Positions 63,180 through 64,000 of a stretch of DNA of 64,000 bases are shown in pieces. Source of the stretch: Engraulis encrasicolus. Its lineage: Eukaryota > Chordata > Actinopteri > Clupeiformes > Engraulidae. The notes beneath the pieces were generated by a model, which saw only the letters and a list, made by a program, of their open reading frames with translations, searched no databases and was not told the DNA's origin. Position 1 is the stretch's first letter. Every line of letters begins with the position of its first letter. The stretch covers positions 43,933,405-43,997,404 of the forward strand of contig NC_085868.1 of NCBI RefSeq assembly GCF_034702125.1, given 5' to 3'. The position numbers and the translations under genes are program-made.

Positions 63180-64000
63180 CAAGCAGCCCCATCTAAACCA
63201 ATCTGCTAATCAGTGCCTGGCCTCACCTGAGTAGGGCTGTTATGCCATTATTCAATTATGGGCGTCACCTGCCAAGGGCCTGATGACTCTGGTCACATGG
63301 TACTCTTGCACCTGTATATAAATCTGGACTATCAACACTTCAGTTGCTTGCCTGCCTGCTGGCTGGCCTGCATGGCACAGCATAGCACTTGTTTGCCTAC
63401 AAGCTTGCCTACAAGCTTGCTTACATGCTTGCACACTTTCCTCTTTGTGAAAGCTTGCTGTATGTGGCATCATTTGTGGCATTGTTGCATATAATGTGCC
63501 TGCTGCAAATTAGGCATTGCTTTGAGAGCTAGCTTGTAGTGCTGCTTGTTTGCTGTGCTACTTGGTGCAAAATATTTTTTTAAAGACTGACCAATGCTAT
63601 ATTTATCATTGGCTCATCAAGAGATACAGTAAAAAGCCCACCTTGCACACTATCATTGTAACATAGCACTGCGTACTCTGAAATTTTATTCATGCCCACA
63701 CTTTCAAAAGACCACCGCAAACCATTTTCTCAATACAGCATTGCGCCATAGTATCATGCTCAAGGCACTCCAGTCATGGTGAACGATGGGAGGGTGGGGT
63801 GGTAACATGGCCAGGGTACCACAGTTATGGAGAATGATGGGTGGGGTGGGAAGTTGCCATGGCCATATTCATGAATACAACTATGACCCAGTATTTGCCT
63901 GTCATCACACAGTACAATTCAACTTTTTAACTGAAATGTACTGTTATTTTTCTGTAGAGTACTGTTATTTAACAGTTCAATTGCTGCTGAAAAAATGTTA
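63180..64000 (+). repeat. Dispersed repeat family P, copy 2 (runs to the window edge)
   Basis: Aligns with 24300-25160. Shared blocks are CTCTGGTCACATGGT, a TATATAAA at 63315-63322, AGTTGCTTGCCTGCC, a tandem CTTGCCTACAAG array (about 63345-63430), and CAGTCATGGTGAACGATGGG downstream. It extends to the window end, so its right border is unknown. Confidence 0.6.

Overview
The window is a gene-poor stretch of a vertebrate nuclear genome, most probably a teleost fish. The evidence is the density of (AC)n, (GA)n and (GATA-like) microsatellites, an intact BEL/Pao retrotransposon, CR1/L2/Rex1-group LINEs, Tc1-like elements, tRNA-derived SINEs with an L2-like tail, and many small hAT-type MITEs. I find no convincing host protein-coding exon, no tRNA or rRNA gene and nothing prokaryotic. 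The species cannot be fixed from this sequence alone.

Layout. Positions 602-973 hold a small hAT-like element. From 974 to about 11662 lies a minus-strand LINE whose endonuclease/reverse-transcriptase ORF is split by a complete BEL/Pao element (2178-9512). That element has two ~620-bp LTRs, a 5-bp target-site duplication (ATTAC) and one open 2016-codon gag-pol frame. Removing it together with one copy of the duplication would leave a LINE frame of about 940 codons, so both elements were intact when they met. A 1.6-kb hAT derivative (12369-13971, exact 8-bp duplication CTGAATAG) and a CpG-rich terminal-inverted-repeat element (14042-15889) follow. A perfect 98-bp palindrome with no spacer sits at 17426-17523.

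From 18 to 53 kb, mostly unique AT-rich DNA is peppered with MITEs, many of them recognisable by exact or near-exact 8-bp target-site duplications, plus SINEs and microsatellites. Stand-out structures are: (i) a foldback element at 34920-35361 with ~145-bp arms made of 21-bp repeats around a telomere-like TTAGGG/GTGTGG core, nested in a hAT MITE; (ii) a Tc1-like 'inverted dimer' at 42545-43847, with two 623-bp arms about 97% identical and both ending in Tc1 termini; (iii) a piggyBac-type MITE at 46283-46772 with three GGTCA-n3-TGACC (oestrogen-response-like) palindromes; (iv) a 110-bp palindromic MITE at 27197-27306 with a CTCF-core-like motif; (v) a two-copy repeat family (24300-25160 and 63180-64000) with a TATA box followed by a degenerate tandem array.

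The last 12 kb contain a 1.36-kb DNA transposon without a recognisable transposase (52235-53594), a second, 5'-truncated LINE carrying an inverted fragment of its own family (53612-55873), a decayed Tc1 copy (about 57640-58220), and a 125-bp near-pure G tract (61467-61591). All family assignments come from reading motifs and termini by eye; no database search was possible.
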